Counted from the stretch's first letter, positions 50,793-59,965 are shown. The stretch is 64,000 nucleotides of DNA from Desulfovibrio sp. UBA6121 (GCA_002422505.1 DIVX01000141.1:7432-71431), one strand, 5' to 3'. Numbers and translations: made by a program. Notes: a model not told the origin generated them from the letters alone.

Positions 50793-52561
50793 AGTCTTAT
50801 ACTGAACACTTTTGGAGGGGTGTGTCACGCGTGACTAATTTGCTGAGTTTAGGGGGCTACGGCGGTTTATTTCCCGCTACTGAAGCAGAATTCTTTGAGC
50901 AGATAAATAAACATTTTCAGGTCGGCGTAAACGTTCCCACCAGACTGTCTATGGGACTCACTTCAACAGAAGGGGATAAGGCGTTTTCTGATTTTATAGA
51001 TCGGATAGAACTTCATTGGCCAACATATGCCGCAGCCTGGAGTGAAGCCCTCAAATCAAAAAGTTTTAATAAGTTACCTGGAGCGATCAGACGTTTAATT
51101 AATCACCTCAAATCGACCGATATTGTTGATGTAGACTATCCATTGTTTCGGACTGTTGGTAATCCACAAAATAGTTTTTTTGATGTGCGTTTGCTAAAAT
51201 CTTTGTCCATTCTTTGTGCAGGGGAAGCGATGTCACCCCACTTTCTCTATCTTCTTACACAGGCGGATCCATTAGACCCTTTGAACTACCTTAATTATGC
51301 CGCACTCGCTCAGACTCTTTTAGATAAAGGTGAATTGCACAAAGCCGCTGGCTTTGCAGCTGAAGCTAGGCGATTACGCGCATACGATTTATGTGTTTCT
51401 AAAACTGTCATGGCTACGCGAAGGGACCTTCACCGCAAATCAACAAATCCTGAAGTGAACACTAGGATTAAGGCTCATTACTCAGACCGATTTTGCTCTG
51501 CCCCCTTTGTTTTTTTGAATATCTTTTCGTATCAGGACAGACAGCCACTGGGCTTTACTTTATGCTTATGTTCAATGTGGGCACCGGTTGTATTCAGTAA
51601 AGATTTTGGTTGGAATAGCCAGCAAGCACAGGACTTCAGACATAGCATTCTGGACGGAAGCTTCCGATATTGTAACGAATTGCTTTGCCCATTTCTTGTG
51701 CATAACACTCTCCCCCGACGTGCCGACGTGAATGATCCTTATATGAAGATGATTATTAATAATAATACCGCGGTACTTGATAGAGGTCCATCAAATATTG
51801 TATTGGCTTATGATAGGAGCTGCAATCTTTCGTGCCCGTCTTGCCGTGGAAAAGTCTACCTGGCTGATCAAAAAACCACCAATTTTTATAATGAAATAAT
51901 CAATGACCTACTTCCTCCTTTATTACTACAGGCAAAAACTCTTGAGCTATCGCAAACTGGTGAAGCGTTAGCCTCGCCACATTTCCGGAGTGTGCTTAAA
52001 GATATTGATCCACTAAAGTATCCCAATCTCAAAATTAAGTTGTTAAGCAACACAAAACTTGTCACACAAAGAACGTGGGATGAGTTGGGAGAAACAGCAA
52101 AATTGATAAAAACATTGCACTTGTCGATCGATGGCGCAACCCCACAAACACTTGAGAAGTTGAGAAGGGGATTGAGATGGGATGATATGTTAAAGTCATT
52201 AGATTTTGTTCGCGCTTTGCGGAGAAAGCTTACGCTAGAATCAATAATTGTTTGTTTTATCGTTCAGCGAGATAACTTTCGAGAATTACCAGAAATGCTG
52301 AAGCTATGTTCAGAATATTGTGTCGATGTTTTTGTTCCATTACCTATACAGTCGCACGGATCATATACGAATGATGAGTTCAGGGACCTTGATGTAGTAG
52401 ACCCTGCACATCGGATGCATTCAGAATATTTAGATATTGTCAATAGCACACTTGCTGCCTATCGTTCCATGCAGGAAAACGCACACACCATATTGAGTGC
52501 TGGGCGGTCTATTCCAGTCTTGTCTGGGAGAATTTTTGCTCAGGGCAATAAAGTAAACTGA
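50777..52561 (+). CDS. Radical SAM protein with N-terminal helical and cysteine-rich domains (type B, copy 2)
   Basis: A 594-residue paralogue of the 43045 gene. The helical TPR-like part (LNYAALAQTLLDKGELHKAAGFAAEA) precedes the SPASM-like set (YSDRFCSAPFVF, LCLCSMWAPV, HSILDGSFRYCNELLCP), then CX3CX2C at Cys349, Cys353, Cys356 (CNLSCPSC), ELSQTGEALASPHF and LHLSIDGATPQTLEKLRRG. TTG 50777 is the longest start; TTG 50789 overlaps the previous stop as TTGA, and GTG 50831 has GGAGG upstream. The Q-T/S-G-E-A-L motif stands in the place of GGEP in both type B proteins. Confidence 0.8.
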   Translation: MGGNLKSYTEHFWRGVSRVTNLLSLGGYGGLFPATEAEFFEQINKHFQVGVNVPTRLSMGLTSTEGDKAFSDFIDRIELHWPTYAAAWSEALKSKSFNKLPGAIRRLINHLKSTDIVDVDYPLFRTVGNPQNSFFDVRLLKSLSILCAGEAMSPHFLYLLTQADPLDPLNYLNYAALAQTLLDKGELHKAAGFAAEARRLRAYDLCVSKTVMATRRDLHRKSTNPEVNTRIKAHYSDRFCSAPFVFLNIFSYQDRQPLGFTLCLCSMWAPVVFSKDFGWNSQQAQDFRHSILDGSFRYCNELLCPFLVHNTLPRRADVNDPYMKMIINNNTAVLDRGPSNIVLAYDRSCNLSCPSCRGKVYLADQKTTNFYNEIINDLLPPLLLQAKTLELSQTGEALASPHFRSVLKDIDPLKYPNLKIKLLSNTKLVTQRTWDELGETAKLIKTLHLSIDGATPQTLEKLRRGLRWDDMLKSLDFVRALRRKLTLESIIVCFIVQRDNFRELPEMLKLCSEYCVDVFVPLPIQSHGSYTNDEFRDLDVVDPAHRMHSEYLDIVNSTLAAYRSMQENAHTILSAGRSIPVLSGRIFAQGNKVN

Positions 52562-52800
52562 ATTTTTTAGTCGTTTCATTAAAATGTTTGCGTAAGAGTA
52601 TGTTCAAAAGCCGTTGTATCGTTTTGCTATATCTATAAAGCATCTTGTGATTCGATCGAAATTGTAGCTATAAGTGTGGTTGTTTCAGCTGTCTCTAGTG
52701 AGTTTTGCTTGGGGCTTTTTGATTACAAGACTTGCTATATGGTGCATTGCTTTCTGCTAGTCGTTTTACTTCTAACTCAAACAATGGTGAGCGTACACAA

Positions 52801-53565
52801 ATGAGAAAGATCACATGGCTCGGCGGATCTTCGGAGAAAGCAGTAGAGCGCTTTGCAGTCAACAATATTCTATTTGAACTCGATCACCAGGATTACAAAA
52901 AAAAAACCACGAAAGAATTAGTGCTACTTTGCAAGACATCACGTTTGCTTAAGTCATATATAGAAATATTTTCGAAGCATCGCTGTTCTAAAATTCTAGA
53001 GTTTGGAATATTTGAAGGTGGTAGTGCTCTTTTTTGTGCGTCCCTCCTCGATAATTTAGAAAAAATTGTTTCCGTTGATCTTCGGCCTTTTAATCCTGTT
53101 GTTGACAAGATTATTCGCCAGAACAATATGCAGGAACAGGTTAAGTTGTATTATGGTATGCGCCAAGACAGTCCTGATATAAAAAAAATTGCAAGAGAAG
53201 AGTTCGCTGGTCAGATTGATATTATTATTGATGATTGCTCACACAGCTATGGGCCAACAAAGGCTTCTTTTGAAATGATGTTTCCACTCCTTTCACCAGG
53301 AGGTCTTTATATCATTGAAGATTGGGCCTGGGCACACTGGCCTGGATACCAATCCAAAGGAAGCACCTTCAGTAACGAACCTGCTCTCACAAATTTGATA
53401 TTTGAATTAATTTCCTTGCGCGGCACTCACCAGGAATGGTTTCAAGATATTACAATTAAGAATGTTTCGATGGTCGTCATACAGAAGGGGAATGCGGCCA
53501 TCGCTGAACCGATGGACATAGCGGGCTCAACTCTCATGAGGGGAAAACGACTTCAACCCATTTAG
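52801..53565 (+). CDS. CmcI-like class I methyltransferase/hydroxylase-family protein (copy 1)
   Basis: A 254-residue Rossmann-fold protein similar to the cephalosporin hydroxylase CmcI group of SAM methyltransferases. ILEFGIFEGGSALF is motif I, IVSVDLRPF the acidic ribose-binding strand, IDIIIDDCSHSYGPTKASFE carries the D-D-x-x-H metal-type motif, and GGLYIIEDWAWAHWPGY follows. Such proteins O-methylate sugars in glycan and antibiotic clusters. ATG 52801 has GGTGAG about 10 bases upstream; a TTG 69 bases earlier is less likely. It is followed by a close paralogue. Confidence 0.78.
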   Translation: MRKITWLGGSSEKAVERFAVNNILFELDHQDYKKKTTKELVLLCKTSRLLKSYIEIFSKHRCSKILEFGIFEGGSALFCASLLDNLEKIVSVDLRPFNPVVDKIIRQNNMQEQVKLYYGMRQDSPDIKKIAREEFAGQIDIIIDDCSHSYGPTKASFEMMFPLLSPGGLYIIEDWAWAHWPGYQSKGSTFSNEPALTNLIFELISLRGTHQEWFQDITIKNVSMVVIQKGNAAIAEPMDIAGSTLMRGKRLQPI

Positions 53566-53627
53566 TTGATCTGGTTTTGCGGACCACATTGAGTACAATA
53601 GAGCGTATAAAGACATTGGGGATAACT

Positions 53628-54434
53628 ATGAATCCAAGCCGCAGTGAATTAGAAATTGATGAACGCAGTATGCGTAAATTTGATTATTGGGAAAGCAGTT
53701 CCGAGGAAAATATTAGCTATTTAGAAAGTAATGGGTTGCTTTTTGAGCTAGACTATCTCGACTATAAAAAGAAAAGTTCTGAAGAAAAGTTACTGCTGTG
53801 CAAACCAATTCAAATGGTTGAAGAGTATATTCGTTTATTCTCCCAATGTCCACACGGACGAATCCTTGAGTTTGGTATATTTGAAGGTGGAAGTGCAATA
53901 TTTTACGCTACACTTCTTAAGAATATAGAAAGAATTGTTTCTGTAGATCAGCGTTCACACAGTCAAGTCGTTGAGAATATTATCCGCAAATGTGAATTAC
54001 AAGACAAAGTTAAACTACATTATAAAACACCCCAAGACAGCCCGATTGTTAGAAGCATTGTGATGAATGAACTTGAGGGCAAGCCAGATATCATCATTGA
54101 TGATTGCTCACATCTTTACGGCCCGACAAAGGGAACATTTCAAATGATGTTTCCGCTTCTTGCGCCAGGTGGGCTCTATATCATTGAGGATTGGGCTTGG
54201 GCACATCGCCCTCGACACCAGGTGGCCACATCGGTGTTTAACGGTGAGATAGCCCTTACCAATCTACTCTTTGAGCTTATAGCTTTGAAAGGCACACAGA
54301 TTGGTTGGTTTCAGGAGATTACTATAAACAAATTGGCAATGCTTATAATCAAAAAGGGATACGAAGTGGTAGATGATCCACTGGATATCACCGCTGCTAC
54401 TGCGATGCGCGGGAAAACAATAGGGTATATTTAA
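53628..54434 (+). CDS. CmcI-like class I methyltransferase/hydroxylase-family protein (copy 2)
   Basis: A 268-residue tandem paralogue of the preceding gene, alike across its whole length: ILEFGIFEGGSAIF, IDDCSHLYGPTKGTFQMMFPLL, IEDWAWAHRPRHQ and a matching C-terminus (DITAATAMRGK). ATG 53628 has GGGGAT about 7 bases upstream; a TTG at 53577 would add 17 residues. The pair arose by gene duplication and has since diverged, so they may methylate different positions or residues of the island glycan. Confidence 0.78.
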   Translation: MNPSRSELEIDERSMRKFDYWESSSEENISYLESNGLLFELDYLDYKKKSSEEKLLLCKPIQMVEEYIRLFSQCPHGRILEFGIFEGGSAIFYATLLKNIERIVSVDQRSHSQVVENIIRKCELQDKVKLHYKTPQDSPIVRSIVMNELEGKPDIIIDDCSHLYGPTKGTFQMMFPLLAPGGLYIIEDWAWAHRPRHQVATSVFNGEIALTNLLFELIALKGTQIGWFQEITINKLAMLIIKKGYEVVDDPLDITAATAMRGKTIGYI

Positions 54435-54474
54435 GTATGTTCTATGGATATACAGCCTTTCAAATTTGTCCTAC

Positions 54475-55278
54475 ATGGAACCGCGACGGGGAAAGAAATT
54501 GAAGCCCGCCATTTTTATGCATATACAAAAGACTGCGGGCACGGCCATTATACAATTACTTCGTGCCCATTATGGATATGCTAACTCCTCAAGCCATGGC
54601 GACCATTTTTCCCAACTTGACGAACTTACATTGGAAAACAGATTTTTTTCTAACTCTAAGCTGGTCGCACGGTATCAGTGTATGGGGTTTATTTCTGGTC
54701 ACTTTGGTTACGACTTTTGCCGCAGGTTCATGGATGATAGGTATTCGTTTACATTTTTACGTGACCCAGTCGAGCGCGTACTTTCGTACTATTTTTTCTG
54801 CCGCGAGCGGGATCCGCTGGAGTATTTTGAATATGGCCTATCGCAACGAGTACCTTTGGAAACTTTTTTAGGTATGGGGCTAAACAATCCAGCTCTGCGT
54901 ATACGGATATGGAACAACATGACATGGGCACTTGCCCATGGGAATTGGGCCCATACACCACGTGCGATAGACTCGTTTTCCTCGAACGAGCTGTTGGATC
55001 TCGCCCTCGATCATCTTTCACGTTTTACATTCATCGGATTGGCCGAGTGTTTTCAGCATGATCGGGACACAATACTATCACATCTGGGGATTCCTGCTCC
55101 GCTTGACAACGAATATGTGAACGCAAACCTGGGACGTCCCAAGGCAAGGGACTTGTCTGAGTCAGCACGTAAAATTCTTGCAGATCTTACATGTCTTGAC
55201 CAAATGCTTTATGATTCTGTATTAGCAACAAAGACTGATGCGAAAGGCGCTCCAATGCTAGGTGATGTAAATGCATGA
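54475..55278 (+). CDS. Sulfotransferase (carbohydrate sulfotransferase-like)
   Basis: A 267-residue paralogue of the 41195 sulfotransferase: AIFMHIQKTAGTAIIQLLRAHYG carries the PAPS phosphosulfate loop, FISGHFGYDFCRRFMDDRYSFTFLRDPVERVLSYYFF the 3'-phosphate motif. The start is uncertain: ATG 54475 lacks a ribosome site, while TTG 54499 has GGGGAAAG upstream and would give the same N-terminal length as its paralogue. Its stop overlaps the TylF-like gene by 8 bases. It lies directly after the two CmcI-like methyltransferases, so sulfation and methylation probably decorate the same glycan. Confidence 0.84.
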   Translation: MEPRRGKKLKPAIFMHIQKTAGTAIIQLLRAHYGYANSSSHGDHFSQLDELTLENRFFSNSKLVARYQCMGFISGHFGYDFCRRFMDDRYSFTFLRDPVERVLSYYFFCRERDPLEYFEYGLSQRVPLETFLGMGLNNPALRIRIWNNMTWALAHGNWAHTPRAIDSFSSNELLDLALDHLSRFTFIGLAECFQHDRDTILSHLGIPAPLDNEYVNANLGRPKARDLSESARKILADLTCLDQMLYDSVLATKTDAKGAPMLGDVNA

Positions 55279-56158
55279 TGCAATAAAACGGCTTAAAGCT
55301 TGTTGGAATATTCGTAGAACATTATACGATGCGGATACTACCCAAAAACATTTGGTTGCGGCAAGTCTTGAGTTGGTAAATACTCGCCTTGAGCTCGATT
55401 ACGCTTTGAACGAAACTTTTCGTATTCGTTCGACATACCTTGACTTGATACAAAATTGTCTGACGGGATCAATATATAAGGATCCCTCCTGCACTGCGGG
55501 GGAAGTACAGGATTACGACTCCGGCACTCGTGAATCGGGTTGGGACTGGCCCCAAAATGCGCATACGATGATTGGCAGAAAACGCCTTGAAAATTTGCGT
55601 CTCTTGGCGGAAAGCGTCATCGGCAATAGTGTTCCAGGTGATTTTGTCGAGACTGGGGTATGGCGTGGAGGAGCCTGCATACTTATGCGCGCAGTTTTGC
55701 ATGCGTACAGCGTGCGTGACAGGAACGTATGGGTGGCTGATTCATTTGCTGGTCTTCCTGCACCAAACGGAATAACATACCCTGCGGACAGTAAGTCGAA
55801 ATTTCATGAATATCCTGAACTCGCGGTTTCCCTTCCGGAAGTACAAGAAAATTTTCGCGCTTACGGCCTGCTAGATGAGCAGGTTATTTTTCTTGAAGGC
55901 TGGTTCAAGGATACACTGCCCAGCGCAGGCATAGCTCAACTCGCACTCATCCGCTTGGACGGCGATATGTATGAGTCTACCATGGATGGATTGGTGAATC
56001 TCTACCCGAAACTTTCTTCTGGCGGGTATATCATCATTGATGACTATCACGTTGTGCCGCAATGTAAAGAAGCCGTGCAAGACTATTGGCGTGAGAATGA
56101 ACTAGCGTTTGATTTATTTGAGATAGATGGTGTCGGTGTGTATTGGAAAAAAGCCTAG
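55271..56158 (+). CDS. TylF/MycF-type sugar O-methyltransferase
   Basis: A 295-residue SAM methyltransferase of the macrocin O-methyltransferase family: GDFVETGVWRGGACILMRAVL is motif I, WVADSFAGLPAP the second motif, LALIRLDGDMYESTMDGL holds the catalytic and metal-binding acids, and GGYIIIDDYHVVPQCKEAV the D-D metal site. The first 85 residues are extra and helical. ATG 55271 lies inside the sulfotransferase gene end, so it is coupled to it. The likely role is O-methylation of a deoxysugar in the exported polysaccharide. Confidence 0.87.
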   Translation: MHDAIKRLKACWNIRRTLYDADTTQKHLVAASLELVNTRLELDYALNETFRIRSTYLDLIQNCLTGSIYKDPSCTAGEVQDYDSGTRESGWDWPQNAHTMIGRKRLENLRLLAESVIGNSVPGDFVETGVWRGGACILMRAVLHAYSVRDRNVWVADSFAGLPAPNGITYPADSKSKFHEYPELAVSLPEVQENFRAYGLLDEQVIFLEGWFKDTLPSAGIAQLALIRLDGDMYESTMDGLVNLYPKLSSGGYIIIDDYHVVPQCKEAVQDYWRENELAFDLFEIDGVGVYWKKA

Positions 56159-56342
56159 CAAGTTTTTTCGTTATCTTCTCACAGGTGAATCCAAGCGGGC
56201 GATGTTCAGTTCAATATTACATCATATAATTTTGGGTTTTCGCAAATGCAACGAAAACGATTAACCTAAAATCTGCCATTCCGTTAAACAGGCCAATGAT
56301 GCAAGCATGCCTATTCTATAATATACATCTTTCTGGATAAGT

Positions 56343-57359
56343 ATGAATGATATAGCTGCAATAGTATTAAACTACTGCAACTGGCAGGATACGGTTTCCT
56401 GTCTGGAAAGCTTGTTGCACAGCGAAGTTGCTCCCCGCTGGATCATTGTTATTGATAACGCTTCCCCCAACGAATCTGTTGACGCTTTGCTGGCTTGGGC
56501 CACCGGAAATAACGTTTCATCTTCCTTTTCATCCTGGCCGGGACTCGCTCTCTCAAAGCCTATCAGGCCACGTACCTTGCGTTTTTTCCACGGCGCACCA
56601 TCTGATGGTGAAGTTTCGTCCTTGATATCCGATAGTAGACTATGGTTGGTGCTCGTACGCAACTCCACAAATGCTGGATATGCCGGGGGAAACAATGTCG
56701 GATTAGCTTTGGGGCTTCGGTTGGGAGCCGATGCTTGTTGGATTCTTAATAATGACACTGTGGTGCATCCAACCACTTGTGGCGCCTTGCGGGATAGGCT
56801 GGCCGCTTGTGCAAGACCTGGACTTGTGGGGGGCATGGTCAGATATTTGGCTGCACCCAATATCGTGCAATGCTGCTGTGGTGGTTTTACCAACCGATGG
56901 ACTCTGCTGACCAAGACTTTTGGTCAGGGTTTGTCGCTGGATGCGGCCATTATGCTCTCTGCCCAGAAGATTGAGCGCGAGATGAATTTCATCTATGGAG
57001 CCTCGGTCATGGCCAGCCGAAAATTTGTTGAAACAGTTGGATTCATGGACGAACGCTATTTCCTATATTGTGAAGAACAGGATTGGGCCTGGAGCGCTGC
57101 AGATCGTTTTGAACTGGCGTATGCTCCAGATGCACACACCCTTCATAGGGAAGGTGGCAGCACGGGCATGTCGCACAGCCGACGTTCGCTCGGTCGTCTT
57201 GGTCTGCTTTGCCGAAGTCGTCTTCGTTTGGCCGCAAAACACAATCCGGCTAGCCTACCCATTGTTACTTTTAGTCTAATTTATGCAGCTATACGGCTAG
57301 TGTTGAGATCGTGTAAGGAGCAAATTTCGGTTCGTATTCGTGATGACAAGACCATATAA
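56343..57359 (+). CDS. Family 2 glycosyltransferase, rhamnosyltransferase-like
   Basis: A 338-residue GT2 enzyme: AAIVLNYCNWQDTVSCLESLL at the N-terminus, IIVIDNASPNES, RNSTNAGYAGGNNVGL, CWILNNDTVVHP (DxD-like NND) and FLYCEEQDWAWSA. The N-Y-x-N-W-x-D and N-A-G-Y-A-G-G-N-N patterns are those of WbbL/RfbF-type rhamnosyltransferases. It is last in the AT-rich island. After it, 57360-57582 has no gene and base composition returns to GC-rich. Confidence 0.88.
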   Translation: MNDIAAIVLNYCNWQDTVSCLESLLHSEVAPRWIIVIDNASPNESVDALLAWATGNNVSSSFSSWPGLALSKPIRPRTLRFFHGAPSDGEVSSLISDSRLWLVLVRNSTNAGYAGGNNVGLALGLRLGADACWILNNDTVVHPTTCGALRDRLAACARPGLVGGMVRYLAAPNIVQCCCGGFTNRWTLLTKTFGQGLSLDAAIMLSAQKIEREMNFIYGASVMASRKFVETVGFMDERYFLYCEEQDWAWSAADRFELAYAPDAHTLHREGGSTGMSHSRRSLGRLGLLCRSRLRLAAKHNPASLPIVTFSLIYAAIRLVLRSCKEQISVRIRDDKTI

Positions 57360-57582
57360 TCTTCCGTCGATAAGGAATGTTTAGAAGCTGGCCGTGTCGA
57401 GTATTATATCTTTTGTGAATTCTTCGGTAAAGATGAGGTGTATAATCTATTTTGCTCGACTTTCTCAACGCTTGGGAAATAATCATAACAACGATTTTCA
57501 TCATACTGAACGGAGATAATATGTTTACCTTGAGCCTAGCTAGTACAGGCAGCATATTAGCAACGGGATTTGGGGTTTAATA

Positions 57583-58581
57583 TTGAAACCAAGTGTTCTC
57601 GTCACCGGCGGCGCCGGCTACATCGGCAGCCACGCCTGCAAGGCGCTGTCCCAGGCGGGCTACACGCCCGTGGCCTATGACAACCTCGTCTACGGCCACC
57701 GCGAGGCGGTCAAATGGGGGCCGCTGGTCGTGGGCGATACCGCTGACCGCCGTGCCCTGGATGCCGTTTTTGCGGAGCACCGGCCCATCGCCGTGATGCA
57801 CTTCGCCGCCTATGCCTATGTGGGCGAGTCCGTGACCGATCCGGCGAAGTATTACACCAACAACATCGGCGGTTCGCTCAACCTGCTGGAGGCCATGCGC
57901 GCGGCCGGGTGCGAGGCGCTTGTGTTTTCCAGCACCTGCGCCACCTATGGCGAGCCCAAGGTCATGCCCATTGGGGAGGACCACCCTCAGGCTCCGGTGA
58001 ACCCCTACGGCCGCACCAAGCTGCTCATCGAGCAGGCCATGCAGGACTATGGGCGCGCCTACGGCCTGCGCTCCGCCGCGTTGCGCTATTTCAACGCCAG
58101 CGGTGCAGACCCCGACGGCGAGCTGGGCGAGCGCCACGATCCGGAAACGCACCTCATCCCGCGCACACTGATGGCCGCAGCGGGGCAGATTGAACGGCTT
58201 GATCTCTTTGGCGACGACTACGCCACGCCCGATGGCACTTGCGTGCGTGACTACGTGCACGTGACGGACCTTGCGCGGGCGCACGTGCTGGCCCTTGAGC
58301 ACCTGCTGGACCGTGGGGAGAGCCTCGCGCTCAACCTCGGCACAGGGCGGGGCACCTCCGTGCGTGAGGTTCTCGCCGCCGTGGAGCGCGTTTCCGGGCG
58401 CAGCGTTCCCGTGCGCGTGCTGCCCCGGCGCGCGGGCGATCCCCCCATGCTCTACGCCGACCCCCGCCTTGCGGAGCAGGTTCTGGGCTTCAAGACCCGC
58501 TTCAACGACATCGGCGAAACCATTGAAAGCGCCTGGCGCTTCCATATGCATGGCTGGGGCGCGGCTGCCGCAGGGAAGTAG
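57583..58581 (+). CDS. galE: UDP-glucose 4-epimerase
   Basis: A 332-residue extended SDR that interconverts UDP-glucose and UDP-galactose (or the GlcNAc forms). VLVTGGAGYIGSHACKAL is the NAD-binding start, HFAAYAYVGESV, FSSTCATYGEP and NPYGRTKLLIEQ (the catalytic Y-x-x-x-K) follow, then LRYFNASGADPDGELGE and GTCVRDYVHVTDLA, all diagnostic of GalE. The start is TTG 57583 with GGGG about 9 bases upstream. Its 3' 157 bases are repeated almost exactly at 63521-63674. Confidence 0.93.
   Translation: MKPSVLVTGGAGYIGSHACKALSQAGYTPVAYDNLVYGHREAVKWGPLVVGDTADRRALDAVFAEHRPIAVMHFAAYAYVGESVTDPAKYYTNNIGGSLNLLEAMRAAGCEALVFSSTCATYGEPKVMPIGEDHPQAPVNPYGRTKLLIEQAMQDYGRAYGLRSAALRYFNASGADPDGELGERHDPETHLIPRTLMAAAGQIERLDLFGDDYATPDGTCVRDYVHVTDLARAHVLALEHLLDRGESLALNLGTGRGTSVREVLAAVERVSGRSVPVRVLPRRAGDPPMLYADPRLAEQVLGFKTRFNDIGETIESAWRFHMHGWGAAAAGK
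58425..58581 (+). repeat. Direct repeat, copy 1 (3' end of galE)
   Basis: The stretch from CCGGCGCGCGGGCG to the galE stop is repeated, with only scattered substitutions and small indels, at 63521-63674. The copies lie about 5.1 kb apart in the same orientation and bracket the ligase/UbiA/DprE1/DprE2 genes. Confidence 0.9.
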
Positions 58582-58678
58582 GCGCGTTATTGCCGGGCCT
58601 ATGTCTTTCGGGTACATGTGACCATCCCGCGTGCGCGGGGGGAATCTTTTGTCACGGCAGTGCGGGAGAATGGGACAC

Positions 58679-59956
58679 ATGCAGCTGACCTGCAATGCAG
58701 CTTTTCAACGATACGCGCTTGTTGCCGCAGTCTGTTTCCAGGCTGCGTTTCTGGCGCCATACGTGGTCCTGGTGCCGGGCGAGCGCACCAATGTCTTCAC
58801 TCCTGTGCTGTTGTTTCTGCTTCTGCTGCAACTGGTGCTGTTTCGGCTGCGCAAGGAGCTTTGGGCCGCATTCCCGTGGCGCACAGTGCTACCGTGGCTG
58901 CTGCTCATGGCAGGGCTCGCCGTTTCTGCCCTTGCCAGCCCCGACCCCTTTCCAGCGGCGCTGCGCGTGTTCGCCTTCATCAGCCCTGCCGCCGCAGGCC
59001 TGGTGTGCGGCTATGCTCTGTTCCGCGGCCCAAAGGCCCGGCAGTACCTCTTTTCCCTGCTCAGCATCTGCTTTGCCGGGCTCGCTCTCTCGCACCTCGT
59101 TTTCGGGGCGCTGCCCTCGTTTTTGGGGCTGCACCACCATGCACTGGCGGGCACCCTGCTGCTGCTCTCCGCCGGGCCCATCCACTTGGCCGCAAGCCAA
59201 AGCCGTTTCTGGCGCGGCGTGGCCGCCGCACTGCTTTTGCTGGGCTGTGTGGTCTGTTTTCTCGCCGGCTCGCGCTTTGTCGTTTTGCTGCCCTTCGTGC
59301 TCATCCCGGTATACGTGGCCTTCAAGTCGCTGACTCTGCGTTGGGCCGCTTTGGGATTTGGAGTAAGCACCGTGGTCGCCGCCGTGTTTTTTGTCGTGTT
59401 TCCGCAAAAGGTGCCCCGCGCGATCAACTATGAATCAGCCTATTACCGGGTGGAAGCCTTTCCCGCCACCTGGGAGATAATGAAGCAGCACCCGCTGCTG
59501 GGCGTGGGCATCCGCACCCCGCGCAAGCCTTTTCTCCAGGCATACGTTCCGGTGTCCGGCCTGGCCACCAGGGGGGCATTTATGGGCACCCTTGGCCGCA
59601 ACGTGACTTGGGACAACCAGTATCTTTCGCTGTTGTGCGGCGTCGGGGTGCCCCTCACCTTGTTGTATCTGTTCCTGGCGGGCCGCCTGTTGGCGGCCTA
59701 TCTGCGCCGTGCCTGGCGGCAGGAGATCGACCACGCCACGGAGCGCGCCGTCACCTTTGCGCTGCTGGCCTCGGCCATCCACTTCGCCGTGCACGATGGG
59801 CTGTTTTATCCGCAGATTTCCTGGTTTTTCCACCTGCTGTTGGGCGTGGGAGCGTATTATCTGCCTAGCGAGGCTCCAAGCCCGGTTCCCCTGCGCCAGC
59901 CTGCCGAGCCCGCTGAGCTTGGCCTTGCCCGCCTTGACGACGGCGTGTCCAACTGA
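58679..59956 (+). CDS. O-antigen ligase/Wzy-like polymerase family membrane protein
   Basis: A 425-residue protein with about ten to twelve hydrophobic segments. A large periplasmic loop around residues 255-330 contains ESAYYRVEAFPATWEIMKQHPLLGVGIRTPRKPFL and WDNQYLSLLCGVGV; the H-P-L-L-G-V-G motif is typical of the WaaL/Wzy (O-antigen ligase) family. It joins glycan blocks or transfers them to a lipid carrier; ligase and polymerase cannot be told apart by sequence alone. ATG 58679 has GGGAG about 10 bases upstream. It heads the module that ends with the SDR gene. Confidence 0.8.
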   Translation: MQLTCNAAFQRYALVAAVCFQAAFLAPYVVLVPGERTNVFTPVLLFLLLLQLVLFRLRKELWAAFPWRTVLPWLLLMAGLAVSALASPDPFPAALRVFAFISPAAAGLVCGYALFRGPKARQYLFSLLSICFAGLALSHLVFGALPSFLGLHHHALAGTLLLLSAGPIHLAASQSRFWRGVAAALLLLGCVVCFLAGSRFVVLLPFVLIPVYVAFKSLTLRWAALGFGVSTVVAAVFFVVFPQKVPRAINYESAYYRVEAFPATWEIMKQHPLLGVGIRTPRKPFLQAYVPVSGLATRGAFMGTLGRNVTWDNQYLSLLCGVGVPLTLLYLFLAGRLLAAYLRRAWRQEIDHATERAVTFALLASAIHFAVHDGLFYPQISWFFHLLLGVGAYYLPSEAPSPVPLRQPAEPAELGLARLDDGVSN

Positions 59957-59965
59957 GGCCGGGTA

